Part shown: piece by piece, positions 36,446 to 45,437 of the stretch
Numbering within the stretch: the first letter of the stretch is position 1
Layout of the letters: each line of letters opens with the position of its first letter
Source of the DNA: UBA4416 sp964543545
Lineage (GTDB): Bacteria; Bacteroidota; Bacteroidia; B-17B0; Aurantibacillaceae
Direction: 5' to 3'
DNA: 64,000 bases
NCBI GenBank assembly: GCA_964543545.1
Contig: CAZIYT010000007.1
Coordinates: forward strand, 74,170 to 138,169
The notes under the pieces: generated by a model
Told to the model about the DNA's origin: nothing
Databases searched by the model: none
The model's input: the letters and a program-made list of their open reading frames with translations, nothing else
Program-made: the position numbers and the translations under genes

Positions 36446-37120
36446 TTACCCGGATATTAGTTGTGTGATATTGTAGTTGATGTGTACGCCGTTGCCAAAA
36501 TCATATTTTGTGCGGATCTCCAGGTTGTAGCTGTTTAATGTTCCTGTCCATTTCAATTCGATGTTGGGGCAAAAGCCTTTGTACCTGGCTGAGTGCTGCC
36601 TGATCGAGCTTTTGGACTTTCCGTAGGCACTTAGTGCTGTGGCATGGAGCAGCGCATAATCTCCCTTTCCCTTGGCACCTTTTGCCGAGGCTACTATTTC
36701 AAAAGCGTTGAGGCCGTCCAGCCCGGTAATGATTTTCTGCCATTTGCCATTGGCGAGAATTTTTTCAGGATCCACCGTGGCATCCCTGTAGGTTCCCACC
36801 CTCGCTTCGGCGGCAATCGTTCCCTGCACATGCAGCTTGTATAGCGGCGCTACAATTCCTATTCCCACGTTGCCGCCGGGTTTGAAATTGATGACAGGAC
36901 TATTGGTGACGATGTCAATAAAGCTGAGGCCATTTTCTTTTTCGTTGACTATTTTCGCAAAGTGGCTGGTGTTTAATGCCGTTTCCTCTTCTTCCGAAGA
37001 TAGAATGTCGTCATCCAGTTTATTGTACATCGAGTCGATCAGGTCGGAGAAATTACCTTCCGTAGGCCTGGTCCCTTTTTTGAAAAAAGCTTTTAGTGTT
37101 CGTTTATCTCTTATCGCCAT
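36446..37120 (-). CDS. eCIS short tail-fibre/adhesin-like protein (Afp13 position)
   Basis: The 224-residue protein starts with a helical attachment-like region (LKAFFKKGTRPTEGNFSDLIDSMYNKLDDDIL), followed by the fibre-type hinge GGNVGIGIVAPLYKLHVQGTIAAEARVGTYRD, common in phage tail fibres and bacterial adhesins, and a beta-rich C-terminal half of about 120 residues. In Afp/PVC loci the fibre at this place decides the target cell. It is shorter than most Afp13 fibres and has no endosialidase-chaperone motif, so it may trimerise without intramolecular cleavage. Confidence 0.75.
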   Translation of the reverse strand: MAIRDKRTLKAFFKKGTRPTEGNFSDLIDSMYNKLDDDILSSEEEETALNTSHFAKIVNEKENGLSFIDIVTNSPVINFKPGGNVGIGIVAPLYKLHVQGTIAAEARVGTYRDATVDPEKILANGKWQKIITGLDGLNAFEIVASAKGAKGKGDYALLHATALSAYGKSKSSIRQHSARYKGFCPNIELKWTGTLNSYNLEIRTKYDFGNGVHINYNITQLISG

Positions 37121-37121
37121 G

Positions 37122-40100
37122 TTATATCAGGTAAAAAGTGTCTTCCTGAGAATCGCCGTCTTTCTGTGCCGGCGCGCTCGTATTCTTGAATAATAAAGTA
37201 TTCGGCTTATTGCCGGACGTTTCTTCGGGAGCATCGCTTCCGACAATAAAATTATTTTCCAGGGTCAGGCCGTCTATGCCTAAAGGCCCGGGTGCAATGT
37301 AAGCTTCTTCATCAATGATGGTAATGAGGTGGTTTTTAACCGGCACAAACACAGAGTAGGGAGTCAGCGCGTATAACACGCCGGAAGTCTCCTGCTTGTT
37401 CTGCTTTACCTGCGCCGAATCGTAAAAGTGATAAGAGCCATTGATCTTAGAGGTTTTGATCAGGGAGAAGCCCGTCACAAATTTGACATAGCTCAATTGC
37501 TGGATAAAGGACAAGATCGTGGATCGTTGAATCCCGTTCCCGATAATGCCTGCCGTTTCATTGCCTTCAATCCAGGGCGTCAGGAAACGGTTAATGTCAT
37601 TATTCAGCTGTTTCAGAAAAAAAGGATTGTTGTCATCAAATTTGATACTGCACTTAACTGTCAGCCGCTCGTATACCGGGTTCCGTACCGTGACCCTCGC
37701 ATGCGCCGAAGCATGCATTTGAATAAAGGTTTTGATCTCTTCCAGCACGGTGAAGCCGAAGGCAGGCTCACGGCAATAGTCGGCAGAAGCGAGCGTCACA
37801 TCGGTCGTGCTTATCCGGGGGATAATTACCAGGTTCAGCCCGCCGGGCAAAAAATCACGGCTCTTGCTATTCTGGCTCGACGAAGGAAGGCATTTGGCTT
37901 TATAGATCTGTGGAAAATTCTGCAGCACCAGCCGCTCGTAGTCCCAGGGAAGGATGGTTCGTTTCTTATGCCTGAGCCGCTCGCTCACCCGTGTGTGAAA
38001 GGCTTTTTCGTTTTCGCGGAACACACCGCCATGCGATGCCAGGGGCTGAGTAATGGATTTAACTCCCGGGATGGTTTCCATGGCTTTGGTGATCGTCCAT
38101 GGTGCTAATTTGAGATCGCTTCTCTGATCGGCATCCGAATAGCTGTATTCCACTTCCAGAGCCTGCGGATAGATGGAGAGCAGGTTTCCGAAAACGGCCA
38201 GCTGATCGTTGGCCTGTACCCTGAGCCAGAATAAGGAGTCAGGCATCATGCTGTTTTCATTGGAGCTATCGGCCGGAATATTAAACGTCAGGATCCCGGA
38301 TTTGATAAGGCCGCTTGTGCCGTCGTGCATATTCAGCTCGGGCACGAAGTTCTTCCAGCCCTTTTTGGAAAGGTAGCTCCAGGTGAGGGGAGGAAGCTCC
38401 GAAAGGCTTGCCTCCGAAGGCTTTTCCGATAGCTCAATTAATAAGGTCAGGGACTGGGGAGCGCTTACGTTTTTCAGGCCGATGAGCAGGCAGCCCTGGA
38501 CCGGGTAGTTGGGCAGGAGTTGTTTGTACCCGGCTATTTCAGTATGTGCCGTTGCAGGACTTTGTGTGGCCGCAGGCTGCTCAGTTGTGTTGACGGCAGA
38601 GGCGCTGTAGGTGCTAAACACATCGAGGTAGTAAAAAGGATCGTATCCGCTTTTTGTTTCTGCTCCCGGCGAAAGCTCAATCACATCTGTTGCTTTGTAA
38701 TTGAGGAGAATGCTTTTAGCAACAGGCGTGAAGGGAGGATTAGGCAAAGGCTTGAGCTTCGTGCTTTCGGCGCTTTTACTTTCGCCTGCATCCGCCGCAG
38801 GATCGGGATCTGCTTTCATCTGGCTTTTGGCATTTTCGAGTACGGCACCCGAAAGTGCATTATTGTATAAGCCGGCGCCAAAGCCATAGGCAGGAGCGCA
38901 TAGCTCCAGCTTCATAAAAGCGCCGGATGTTGTAGTCGTATATTTCAGTGGTGCGCCCAGGCTTGCGGGGTCAACGCTGTCAGGGTTTGTTAGTTTATCG
39001 AGCGGGCTGAGCCTGAATACAGACTGGCCGCAAATAGATGCAGGGCTTGTGTCATCTGCCGGGCTCAGCTGGTACAACTCATACACAGGAGTAAATTTTG
39101 TAGGCACGAGCCATTTGCCTTTGTTGAGAAAAGATCCTTCCACGCGGAAAGAGCTGTTGGTATAAGGCTCATCTGTAGTATACCCGGCGTAGTAGCTTGC
39201 AAAGTCGCCGGTAGCAGGAAGCGATTGCCAGTTGACGAGGAGCTCGATTTCCGAAACGTTTTTAATAAACACCTCATTGCTGCCGATGAGCAGGTAATCG
39301 CCTTTTTCGGGTTGTAGCCCAAGCGGTTGAAAAGGCTTTGCAAAATCGACCTGCCCGTATTGGTTGTATAAGGCCAGGTTCTTCAGGCCTTCCACTTCGC
39401 ATGTCACAGCAATCCTGGTAAGCTCCAGCTTATTCAGGACATTATAGGAGTAGTAAGGGAAATTCGTGCTGAGCCGGAATTCGAGCACAGGATAAGGTGT
39501 GGCATAGGGCTGGCCGTGTACTTTGGCGTTATAGGCGACTAAGGCTTCATTGTCGGAATCCAGGAACAACGCGAGGTTAAGGCTGGGAACAGGACCGGTG
39601 GAGTAGGTGATGCCCGATACCTGCAGCGGGAACCAGCTCTTTAGGCCCGTGCCGCTTACCTGTATGGATTGGTGAAAGATCTGCCGGAAAATGTCGTCGA
39701 AGTCGGGTTGCCCGGTTTTGGCGGCCAGCTCCCGGATCCTGTGAATAAAATGTTCGGTGAACGAGCTTTCTGTAAATTGAAGGCTGATGGTAATTGTTCT
39801 TTGGCCTTCGTTAAGAAAAAAGGCTGCGGAAGAAACGGCAAAGCCCAGGCTGACGGTGGACATGGTTTGTTGTTCTCCCGAATACATGAACTGGTCTTCC
39901 CCAAACAATGGGAACGTTGTAGTCGTAGAAACAGGATAGGGATGATTGGCGCTGAAGATCCCTGTGACGAGGGGCCGTTCCAGCTCCTTATCCGGTGGTT
40001 GCGCAATGGAATTGGCCGCCACATACAATGTTTTTAACTCCGCAATCTGTACCTGGTTTATAACCGTATCCAAAAGTGAATGATAGGTGACGGTATTGCC

Positions 40101-41108
40101 ATTCAGGTCTTTCCCTGCATTGAACAGCAGCCCTTTTTTCAGCAGCATGTCCGGAGTGCCGGGAACAGGGCCGATAACCAGAAAGGTCTTGTCAGGAACG
40201 ATCTTGTTTTCATCAAATTTTAAAACGTCGCGGTAGTAAAAGTTAAGATGCCTTTCGGGAATGCGGTTTATTTTTTGCTGTGCTTTTTCAAATAAATTTA
40301 AAAAGGTCAGAAGCAGGCCCAGGTTTGGATTTTTGTCGCTTGATCCGTCCAGCAGCTTATAAAATGTGCTTTTGGCAATGTCCGCTAATTTGTTGTGCTG
40401 GTTAATGATCTCCTGCGCAATATCAATGATGGGCCGGTGATTTTTAAGCAGGATGCTGTGATCGTCGAAGCTGTGCCCGTTTTCTTCAAGGCTCAGGTTT
40501 TTAGGATCATGAATGTCCTCATCATACTGCCAGTAGTTTTTGTTGAAGGAGCTGATCAGGGCAGAATCGAAATAGGTGTAGTCCGACCGGTTTGCCGTTT
40601 TGCCATAAAATTCTGCCCAATCCCTGCTTTGTGTCAGGAGCGGGGATAGCTTGAGCTGAACGATCTTCGTTAGTTTTTCAGAAAAATCTTCCGGAAGAGT
40701 ATCTGTATAGGCGAGCCATGCATCGATTTTTGTAAACAGCTGCACGATCAGGTCAAATAATAAGCGCAGCGCGTATACCATTTCGGAGAGGCTCACCGGC
40801 TCTTTTTGAAACACCGTTTGAATCAGTGAAATTTCCTTGCTGAAATTACGGGTGTCGGAGGTGGCTATATCCGCCAGGTGAAAAATCGCATCGTTTGCAA
40901 AAAAGCTCCAGTCGCCGTCGCGCTCAGGCTCACCGCTTGTTTTATTATAGTTGTAGTAATTGAGTAAAGATGAATATTCGCTCAGAAAAGAAACCAGGCT
41001 CAGCATCGTTCTGTCGTCGATCTTGACAGCTTCCGGCAACAACAGCGGAGAGGCCCGTTCGTTTTGGGATACGCCATTGTTTATATATACCAGGTTTTCC
41101 TTGTGCAT
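37122..41108 (-). CDS. eCIS large baseplate protein (Afp11-like)
   Basis: The 1328-residue protein lies between gp25 and the fibre gene, the position of Afp11. The C-terminal third carries the baseplate-J pattern: AWTITKAMETIPGVKSITQPL, HTRVSERLRHKKRTILPWDYERLVLQNFP, IPRISTTD and VTVRNPVYERLTVKCSIKF. The long N-terminal part is more variable and may form the outer baseplate. It starts 3 bp after the gp25 stop. Confidence 0.85.
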   Translation of the reverse strand: MHKENLVYINNGVSQNERASPLLLPEAVKIDDRTMLSLVSFLSEYSSLLNYYNYNKTSGEPERDGDWSFFANDAIFHLADIATSDTRNFSKEISLIQTVFQKEPVSLSEMVYALRLLFDLIVQLFTKIDAWLAYTDTLPEDFSEKLTKIVQLKLSPLLTQSRDWAEFYGKTANRSDYTYFDSALISSFNKNYWQYDEDIHDPKNLSLEENGHSFDDHSILLKNHRPIIDIAQEIINQHNKLADIAKSTFYKLLDGSSDKNPNLGLLLTFLNLFEKAQQKINRIPERHLNFYYRDVLKFDENKIVPDKTFLVIGPVPGTPDMLLKKGLLFNAGKDLNGNTVTYHSLLDTVINQVQIAELKTLYVAANSIAQPPDKELERPLVTGIFSANHPYPVSTTTTFPLFGEDQFMYSGEQQTMSTVSLGFAVSSAAFFLNEGQRTITISLQFTESSFTEHFIHRIRELAAKTGQPDFDDIFRQIFHQSIQVSGTGLKSWFPLQVSGITYSTGPVPSLNLALFLDSDNEALVAYNAKVHGQPYATPYPVLEFRLSTNFPYYSYNVLNKLELTRIAVTCEVEGLKNLALYNQYGQVDFAKPFQPLGLQPEKGDYLLIGSNEVFIKNVSEIELLVNWQSLPATGDFASYYAGYTTDEPYTNSSFRVEGSFLNKGKWLVPTKFTPVYELYQLSPADDTSPASICGQSVFRLSPLDKLTNPDSVDPASLGAPLKYTTTTSGAFMKLELCAPAYGFGAGLYNNALSGAVLENAKSQMKADPDPAADAGESKSAESTKLKPLPNPPFTPVAKSILLNYKATDVIELSPGAETKSGYDPFYYLDVFSTYSASAVNTTEQPAATQSPATAHTEIAGYKQLLPNYPVQGCLLIGLKNVSAPQSLTLLIELSEKPSEASLSELPPLTWSYLSKKGWKNFVPELNMHDGTSGLIKSGILTFNIPADSSNENSMMPDSLFWLRVQANDQLAVFGNLLSIYPQALEVEYSYSDADQRSDLKLAPWTITKAMETIPGVKSITQPLASHGGVFRENEKAFHTRVSERLRHKKRTILPWDYERLVLQNFPQIYKAKCLPSSSQNSKSRDFLPGGLNLVIIPRISTTDVTLASADYCREPAFGFTVLEEIKTFIQMHASAHARVTVRNPVYERLTVKCSIKFDDNNPFFLKQLNNDINRFLTPWIEGNETAGIIGNGIQRSTILSFIQQLSYVKFVTGFSLIKTSKINGSYHFYDSAQVKQNKQETSGVLYALTPYSVFVPVKNHLITIIDEEAYIAPGPLGIDGLTLENNFIVGSDAPEETSGNKPNTLLFKNTSAPAQKDGDSQEDTFYLI

Positions 41109-41111
41109 GAT

Positions 41112-41528
41112 TTATAATGATAGCAGTGTTCCTTCGCTTAAGTAAAACGGGTAAACAATATTATTCCGGTTGTTGGTTGTATTTACGGTGTATTCAATGC
41201 TGATAAAGATCACCCCGTCGATGGCCTTGCTTGTGTCAATCGTGATGTCATTTACGGTAATCCGCGATTCGTGTTTCAATATGGCGTTGGAGATCGTATC
41301 CTTTAAAAAGTGAATGCGGGATGTATCTGAATTTTCGAAAAGAAATTCTTTGATATTGCATCCATAATCGGGTAGCATTACCCGCTCACCTTTCGATGTG
41401 TTGAATAAGATCCTGAGGCTTTCCCGGATGTCCTCCTCATCGGAAACCATGCGCACGCTGCCGGTCTCTTTGATGAACTCGGGCGGAAATGCCCAGCCTC
41501 TTCCTAAAAAATCGTCCTGTACAGCCAT
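41112..41528 (-). CDS. eCIS gp25-like baseplate protein (Afp9-like)
   Basis: The 138-residue protein shows the GPW/gp25 signature: GWAFPPEF...TGSVRMVSDEEDIRESLRILFNTSKGERVMLPDYGCNIKEFLFE, then HESRITVNDITID and YTVNTTNNRNNIVYPFYL. The gp25 family initiates sheath polymerisation on the baseplate. It follows the PAAR gene by 4 bp. Confidence 0.93.
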   Translation of the reverse strand: MAVQDDFLGRGWAFPPEFIKETGSVRMVSDEEDIRESLRILFNTSKGERVMLPDYGCNIKEFLFENSDTSRIHFLKDTISNAILKHESRITVNDITIDTSKAIDGVIFISIEYTVNTTNNRNNIVYPFYLSEGTLLSL

Positions 41529-41532
41529 GTGA

Positions 41533-41835
41533 TTATCCTCCTATCATGACGGTGGGGCAGCCCACCACGATTGTTCCGCCGTGCGCCGTGCTGTCTCCCA
41601 TCCTGGCAGCAGGCATTCCGCAGATCATTACAGTAGCGGATCCTTTCACGATGCTATCGGGAGGACCGACGCACACCAGCATATCGCCGACCTTGGCGGC
41701 CGGTAATTTTCCGATGAGCACGGTGGGAGCTCCGGGCCCGGTAATAGGGCCTCCCACATGCGGGATAGGGCTCGGCACTGCCGGCGTTTGCATGGGGCAG
41801 GTGTGCATATCTGTTAATCTGGCGGCTAAAGGCAT
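41533..41835 (-). CDS. eCIS PAAR-repeat spike tip (Afp10-like)
   Basis: The 100-residue protein is a complete PAAR domain: AARLTDMHTCPM, GGPITGPGAPTVLIG, PAAKVGDMLVCVGPPDSIVKGSATVMI and PAARMGDSTAHGGTIVVG. It would cap the VgrG-like spike; His and Cys residues likely coordinate zinc at the tip. It carries no extra toxin domain. Confidence 0.95.
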   Translation of the reverse strand: MPLAARLTDMHTCPMQTPAVPSPIPHVGGPITGPGAPTVLIGKLPAAKVGDMLVCVGPPDSIVKGSATVMICGMPAARMGDSTAHGGTIVVGCPTVMIGG

Positions 41836-41849
41836 ATCTGTTTTTTTAT

Positions 41850-43631
41850 TTAGTTTATCATTACCATGGCACCTTTTACAGTAACCGGGCCTGAAGCCGA
41901 AAATTCGGCGGAGGCCGTTCCTTTCATCGTCATCTGGGTTTGCGCCGTACCACTTACCGACAGGCCCGAAAGCTTCAGGTCGGTTTGTGCCGAGATGCTG
42001 ATGGCAGTGGTTGCCGACGCGTTGATGTTCTGGTTGGCTTTCAGTGTAATGTCCGAAGCACTTTCTATAGTAATTCCCGAAGAGGTCATTTCTATTTTGT
42101 TTCCGTTCTGGTCAGCCAGGGTAATGGACTTGGCATCGTCGCTCAATACCACGGAGTTGTTGCCCGGAGTGATTAAGGTAAGCGATTTTTTTTCTTCGTC
42201 CACCACGATCTTCACCAGGCTTTTGCTCACGATGGCTTTTGTGCCGTTTTTATCATCGGGTGTATAGGGCGGCGCTTTGCCGCTGCTATACATGGAGCCC
42301 AGGATTACCGGGAAGCGCGGATCTTCATTGAAGAAGCCCAAGACCACTTCGTCGCCCACTTCCGGATAAAAATAAGTTCCAGAGCCGGAGGTTGCATATA
42401 AATTGGCGAGCCTTGCCCATACGGTTTTGTTGTCGAGGATAGGGATCGTTACCAATACCCTGAATTGATTATCGGGATCCGCATTTATTTGCTTCACCAC
42501 GCCGTTTTGTAAGCCGTTGATGCCGGGAAGAATGCCTGAGGCCAGGGGGCTTACAATGTTTGGCGTTTCTGTTGTGTACCAGGCTTCGTTTAATCCAAGG
42601 CTCACGGTGGTATGCCAGTTGCCGGATTCAATGCTATGGATTACGCCCGATACGAGGGCGTTTCCGCTGAAGCGCGTACCAACGCCGTCCATCTCGATCA
42701 TCTTGCCCGGCAGCATCAGGGCGCTGCCCTGGAACTTAATCGTGCCTTTGATCATGGAGAGCTGCGATTTGAGCAGACAGGAATCCGCCCAGTTCTGAAT
42801 TTCCGTTTGTTCAAGAAGGGAGGTGCTTTGCAGGTTGTAGGTAGCGCCAATCACGGCGGCCATCGTTGCCGGTGTGAAATTGCCCGCCGTTGTAATGCCC
42901 GGATCGTTGGCCGTAACCTGCACAATGGCCTGCCCCTTGGCGTCCCAGCTGCTGGCTTGTACCTTAGAATATTGGGAGTACGAATCCACTTCTACATCCA
43001 GGCTTAAAATCGTATCGCCGTAGCTGACATTGAGCACCGCGTCCTGTGAGGAATCCGGTTTGGCAACCGTAATTTTTCCCTGCTCCGTGGTAACGATCAT
43101 GCCGTTTGCTTCGGCCCTGGCTACCACAAAATCCCAATCGGTAGCATACCATTGGATGAGCTCCTTGTTCTGATAAGAAGTACTGGTAATACTTTTCGAC
43201 AAGCCGTAGGTGGAAATAACCGTTTCCATCGCATCGCTGTCGGTTGAATTTTCGAAGATGGCATTCTTCCTGCCTACCGTCATTTTTACACAATCGTCTT
43301 TGCAGTGTAGGGTGAGCAAAGGCCCTGCGCCGGACCTTACTTTTAAGCTGTGTTTGATGACAATGCCGCTGAAGATGATGGTTTCCACGGAGTGATAGCC
43401 CGCCTTAATGCTTATTTTGGTTCCCGGAATAAAATCCGCCGAGTCGCTTACCGGAAAATCTTCGGTAGCCGGATCGCCATCCAGGAGCCTGATGACGGCC
43501 GAGGAGATCCGGTTTACATGTTTGTCGACTTCGATGGAAATCACCTGGTAGGTAGTATTCATCTCCGCGCCGTTTACGAGAATGCTTGTGGTAACCAGGT
43601 CTGTTGTTTCGTTAACGGGGGAAACGCTCAT
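41850..43631 (-). CDS. eCIS VgrG-like central spike (Afp8-like)
   Basis: The 593-residue protein has the gp27-like N-terminal half (HSLKVRSGAGPLLTLHCKDDCVKMTVG; LIQWYATDWDFVVARAEANG) and a gp5-like OB-fold (VLVTIPILDNKTVWARLANLY...YFYPEVGDEVVLGFFNEDPRFPVILGSMY). The C-terminal beta-helix is built of regular repeats (ITLKANQNINASATTAISISA). It is the spike that pierces the target and bears the PAAR tip. No fused effector is present. Confidence 0.95.
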   Translation of the reverse strand: MSVSPVNETTDLVTTSILVNGAEMNTTYQVISIEVDKHVNRISSAVIRLLDGDPATEDFPVSDSADFIPGTKISIKAGYHSVETIIFSGIVIKHSLKVRSGAGPLLTLHCKDDCVKMTVGRKNAIFENSTDSDAMETVISTYGLSKSITSTSYQNKELIQWYATDWDFVVARAEANGMIVTTEQGKITVAKPDSSQDAVLNVSYGDTILSLDVEVDSYSQYSKVQASSWDAKGQAIVQVTANDPGITTAGNFTPATMAAVIGATYNLQSTSLLEQTEIQNWADSCLLKSQLSMIKGTIKFQGSALMLPGKMIEMDGVGTRFSGNALVSGVIHSIESGNWHTTVSLGLNEAWYTTETPNIVSPLASGILPGINGLQNGVVKQINADPDNQFRVLVTIPILDNKTVWARLANLYATSGSGTYFYPEVGDEVVLGFFNEDPRFPVILGSMYSSGKAPPYTPDDKNGTKAIVSKSLVKIVVDEEKKSLTLITPGNNSVVLSDDAKSITLADQNGNKIEMTSSGITIESASDITLKANQNINASATTAISISAQTDLKLSGLSVSGTAQTQMTMKGTASAEFSASGPVTVKGAMVMIN

Positions 43632-43634
43632 GGG

Positions 43635-44306
43635 TTATTTTTTGATAGGTGGAAAAAAAAGTTTGGTGCCCGGCTGGATGTTCCTGTAATGGATGATATT
43701 GTTGGCATTGGCCACCTCCCTGTAATAAGCCGGATTGCCGTAGGTTTTAAAGCAGAGGTTCGGGAGCGTGTCGCCCGACTTGAAAACGATGATATGCGTG
43801 AGGTCTGGCGACTCTCTTTTTTCTTTCAGGGCGAGTGTCTTTTCATCGATAAAGCCTTCAAAGGATACGCTGGCCTTAGCTCTTAGCGGTGTGCCATCTG
43901 GCTTGAACAGGGTATAGTTGGCATCCAGGCTGATGAGGTGGCAGTTGAAGATGAGCGAGGCCCAGGAAAGCTTCAGGTAGTTCGGACTATGAATGGATCC
44001 GTTGTAGTCGTAGGCAATTGCTTTAAAGGCCCCAATGTCCTTCAGCACATCGCCCGAGCTTCCGGGGATCAGTCCTGTAGCATCGAACACCAGCTCCATG
44101 CTCACTTTTTCCGAGCCCATTTTTTCAAATTTGGGGCTTGGGGCAGCTGTGCCGGGCGATTGCTCCTGGTTGTAATTGACCACATAATTGTGGGTGTACT
44201 TCTCGGGATTGATCAGCACGGAGTAAGGATCGGCAGCCGACTGCGAAAAGGCTGCATCCTTGTATGAGTAGATGGTCAGTTTTTCAAGTTTCGATGGAGA
44301 GGGCAT
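43635..44306 (-). CDS. eCIS LysM baseplate/tube adaptor (Afp7-like)
   Basis: The 223-residue protein has an N-terminal region with INPEKYTHNYVVNYN and a C-terminal LysM-type domain (about 170-223: HIIVFKSGDTLPNLCFKTYG...NIQPGTKLFFPP). This is the Afp7/gp53-like layout, where LysM locks the tube to the spike rather than binding peptidoglycan. Its ATG overlaps the DUF5908 stop (TAATG), so translation is coupled. Confidence 0.93.
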   Translation of the reverse strand: MPSPSKLEKLTIYSYKDAAFSQSAADPYSVLINPEKYTHNYVVNYNQEQSPGTAAPSPKFEKMGSEKVSMELVFDATGLIPGSSGDVLKDIGAFKAIAYDYNGSIHSPNYLKLSWASLIFNCHLISLDANYTLFKPDGTPLRAKASVSFEGFIDEKTLALKEKRESPDLTHIIVFKSGDTLPNLCFKTYGNPAYYREVANANNIIHYRNIQPGTKLFFPPIKK

Positions 44307-44485
44307 TACCGTTCTTTTTGCTTGTTAAGTTTGTCATCAAATTTGTCTATGCAAAATTCAAGGATCTCTTTTTTCAGCTTCTCCATTTCCTGTTTCGAAA
44401 CAGCCTGCGACCTGGCAGATGAGTTGACAAGCGCGTTGTCGACAATCGTGGTTTTAATGATGAGTTCTCTGATTTCAATAGGCAT
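44306..44485 (-). CDS. DUF5908-type small eCIS protein (Afp6 position)
   Basis: The frame ATG 44485 to TAA 44306-44308 encodes 59 residues: MPIEIRELIIKTTIVD, then a helix with KQEMEKLKKEILEFCIDKF. This matches my memory of DUF5908, a small family found in Bacteroidota injection loci. It occupies the Afp6 place between tube and LysM genes. It is overlapped by the start of the Afp7-like gene. Confidence 0.8.
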   Translation of the reverse strand: MPIEIRELIIKTTIVDNALVNSSARSQAVSKQEMEKLKKEILEFCIDKFDDKLNKQKER

Positions 44486-44490
44486 AATGA

Positions 44491-44952
44491 CTAGGATTTA
44501 TTGATTAACCTGAAATAAGAATAGGCAAACTCGATGGACTCAATAACAATTTCGCCCTTGGCAGAATCAAGGTCCGAAAAATTCCATTTCACCGGCCAGG
44601 CGTTAAAAAAATTCCAGATGATGATCGGCTTGGCATCCGGATCCAACAACATCACGTTGACGGTTTTGGGTGTGATGGCCGCCGACAGATCAGAAAGCAC
44701 GGTATCCGAGCACCAGGTCGCTAATTGCGAATCGGAGGTCGTTACCATGCCTCTTTTCAGGATCAGGTTAGAATGTTTTGCTCCTGTTGGCAATTTATGC
44801 TTAAACCGGTTTTCGCCGCCTTCCGTAATTTCCTCGAAGCCCATTTCCATGGTTAAGCCCGATACTTCCTGGAAGGCGTAGTCCACAGTAGAATTCACTC
44901 CCGTAAACGACAGTTTAAAATAAAAGCCAACAGGAGGATAGTAAACTCCCAT
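44491..44952 (-). CDS. eCIS tube protein (Afp5-like)
   Basis: The 153-residue protein is a T4 gp19-type tube subunit: GFYFKLSFTG...YAFQEVSGLTMEMGFEEITEGG, LILKRGMVT, and WNFFNAWPVKW. It differs strongly from the second tube gene next to it. In Afp/PVC particles this second tube forms the ring that meets the spike. It is 5 bp upstream of the DUF5908 gene. Confidence 0.92.
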   Translation of the reverse strand: MGVYYPPVGFYFKLSFTGVNSTVDYAFQEVSGLTMEMGFEEITEGGENRFKHKLPTGAKHSNLILKRGMVTTSDSQLATWCSDTVLSDLSAAITPKTVNVMLLDPDAKPIIIWNFFNAWPVKWNFSDLDSAKGEIVIESIEFAYSYFRLINKS

Positions 44953-44963
44953 GCCGCTAAAAC

Positions 44964-45413
44964 TTAGCTATTGGCGATTACCAGGCCTTCATGAGCAAAC
45001 TCGATGGTCTCCACGGCAACCTCGTTGCCATCGGATTTCAGATCGGTTCCCTGTATTTTAGTTGGCCAGGCGTTTTGCAAAGTCCAGGTCATGGTTGGCT
45101 TTCCTGTTTCATCCAGCAGCTTCACAATCACCGTGATCCGTTTGATCGTATTCATCTTGATGGCTGAATACCATTTGAAGAAATTATTATCCTTTACAAA
45201 GATTCCTTTCTTGAGTGTGATATTGCCTACTTTCTGAATGCCCGGCATTTTGATGGTTGAAAACTGCTTGCTGTTGCTATGCCTGTATTCGAGGATCTGG
45301 GTTTCTGTTTCTAATCCGGAAACTTCCTGGAAGGGATAATCGGTTCCGTCGATGTTTACTGAAAAGTAAAACTTTGGTAGTGGCCATACATTGCCTTGTG
45401 CTTCTCCTGCCAT
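44964..45413 (-). CDS. eCIS major tube protein (Afp1-like)
   Basis: The 149-residue protein has the gp19 tube motifs FYFSVNIDGTDYPFQEVSGLE, NITLKKGIFVKDNNFFKWYSAI and TLQNAWPTKIQGTDL. As the copy next to the sheath, it is the likely main inner-tube subunit. The lumen of this tube would hold the cargo proteins listed below. Spacing to the sheath gene is 24 bp. Confidence 0.93.
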   Translation of the reverse strand: MAGEAQGNVWPLPKFYFSVNIDGTDYPFQEVSGLETETQILEYRHSNSKQFSTIKMPGIQKVGNITLKKGIFVKDNNFFKWYSAIKMNTIKRITVIVKLLDETGKPTMTWTLQNAWPTKIQGTDLKSDGNEVAVETIEFAHEGLVIANS

Positions 45414-45437
45414 TTCTATAGTAGTTTAAGGGTTAGA

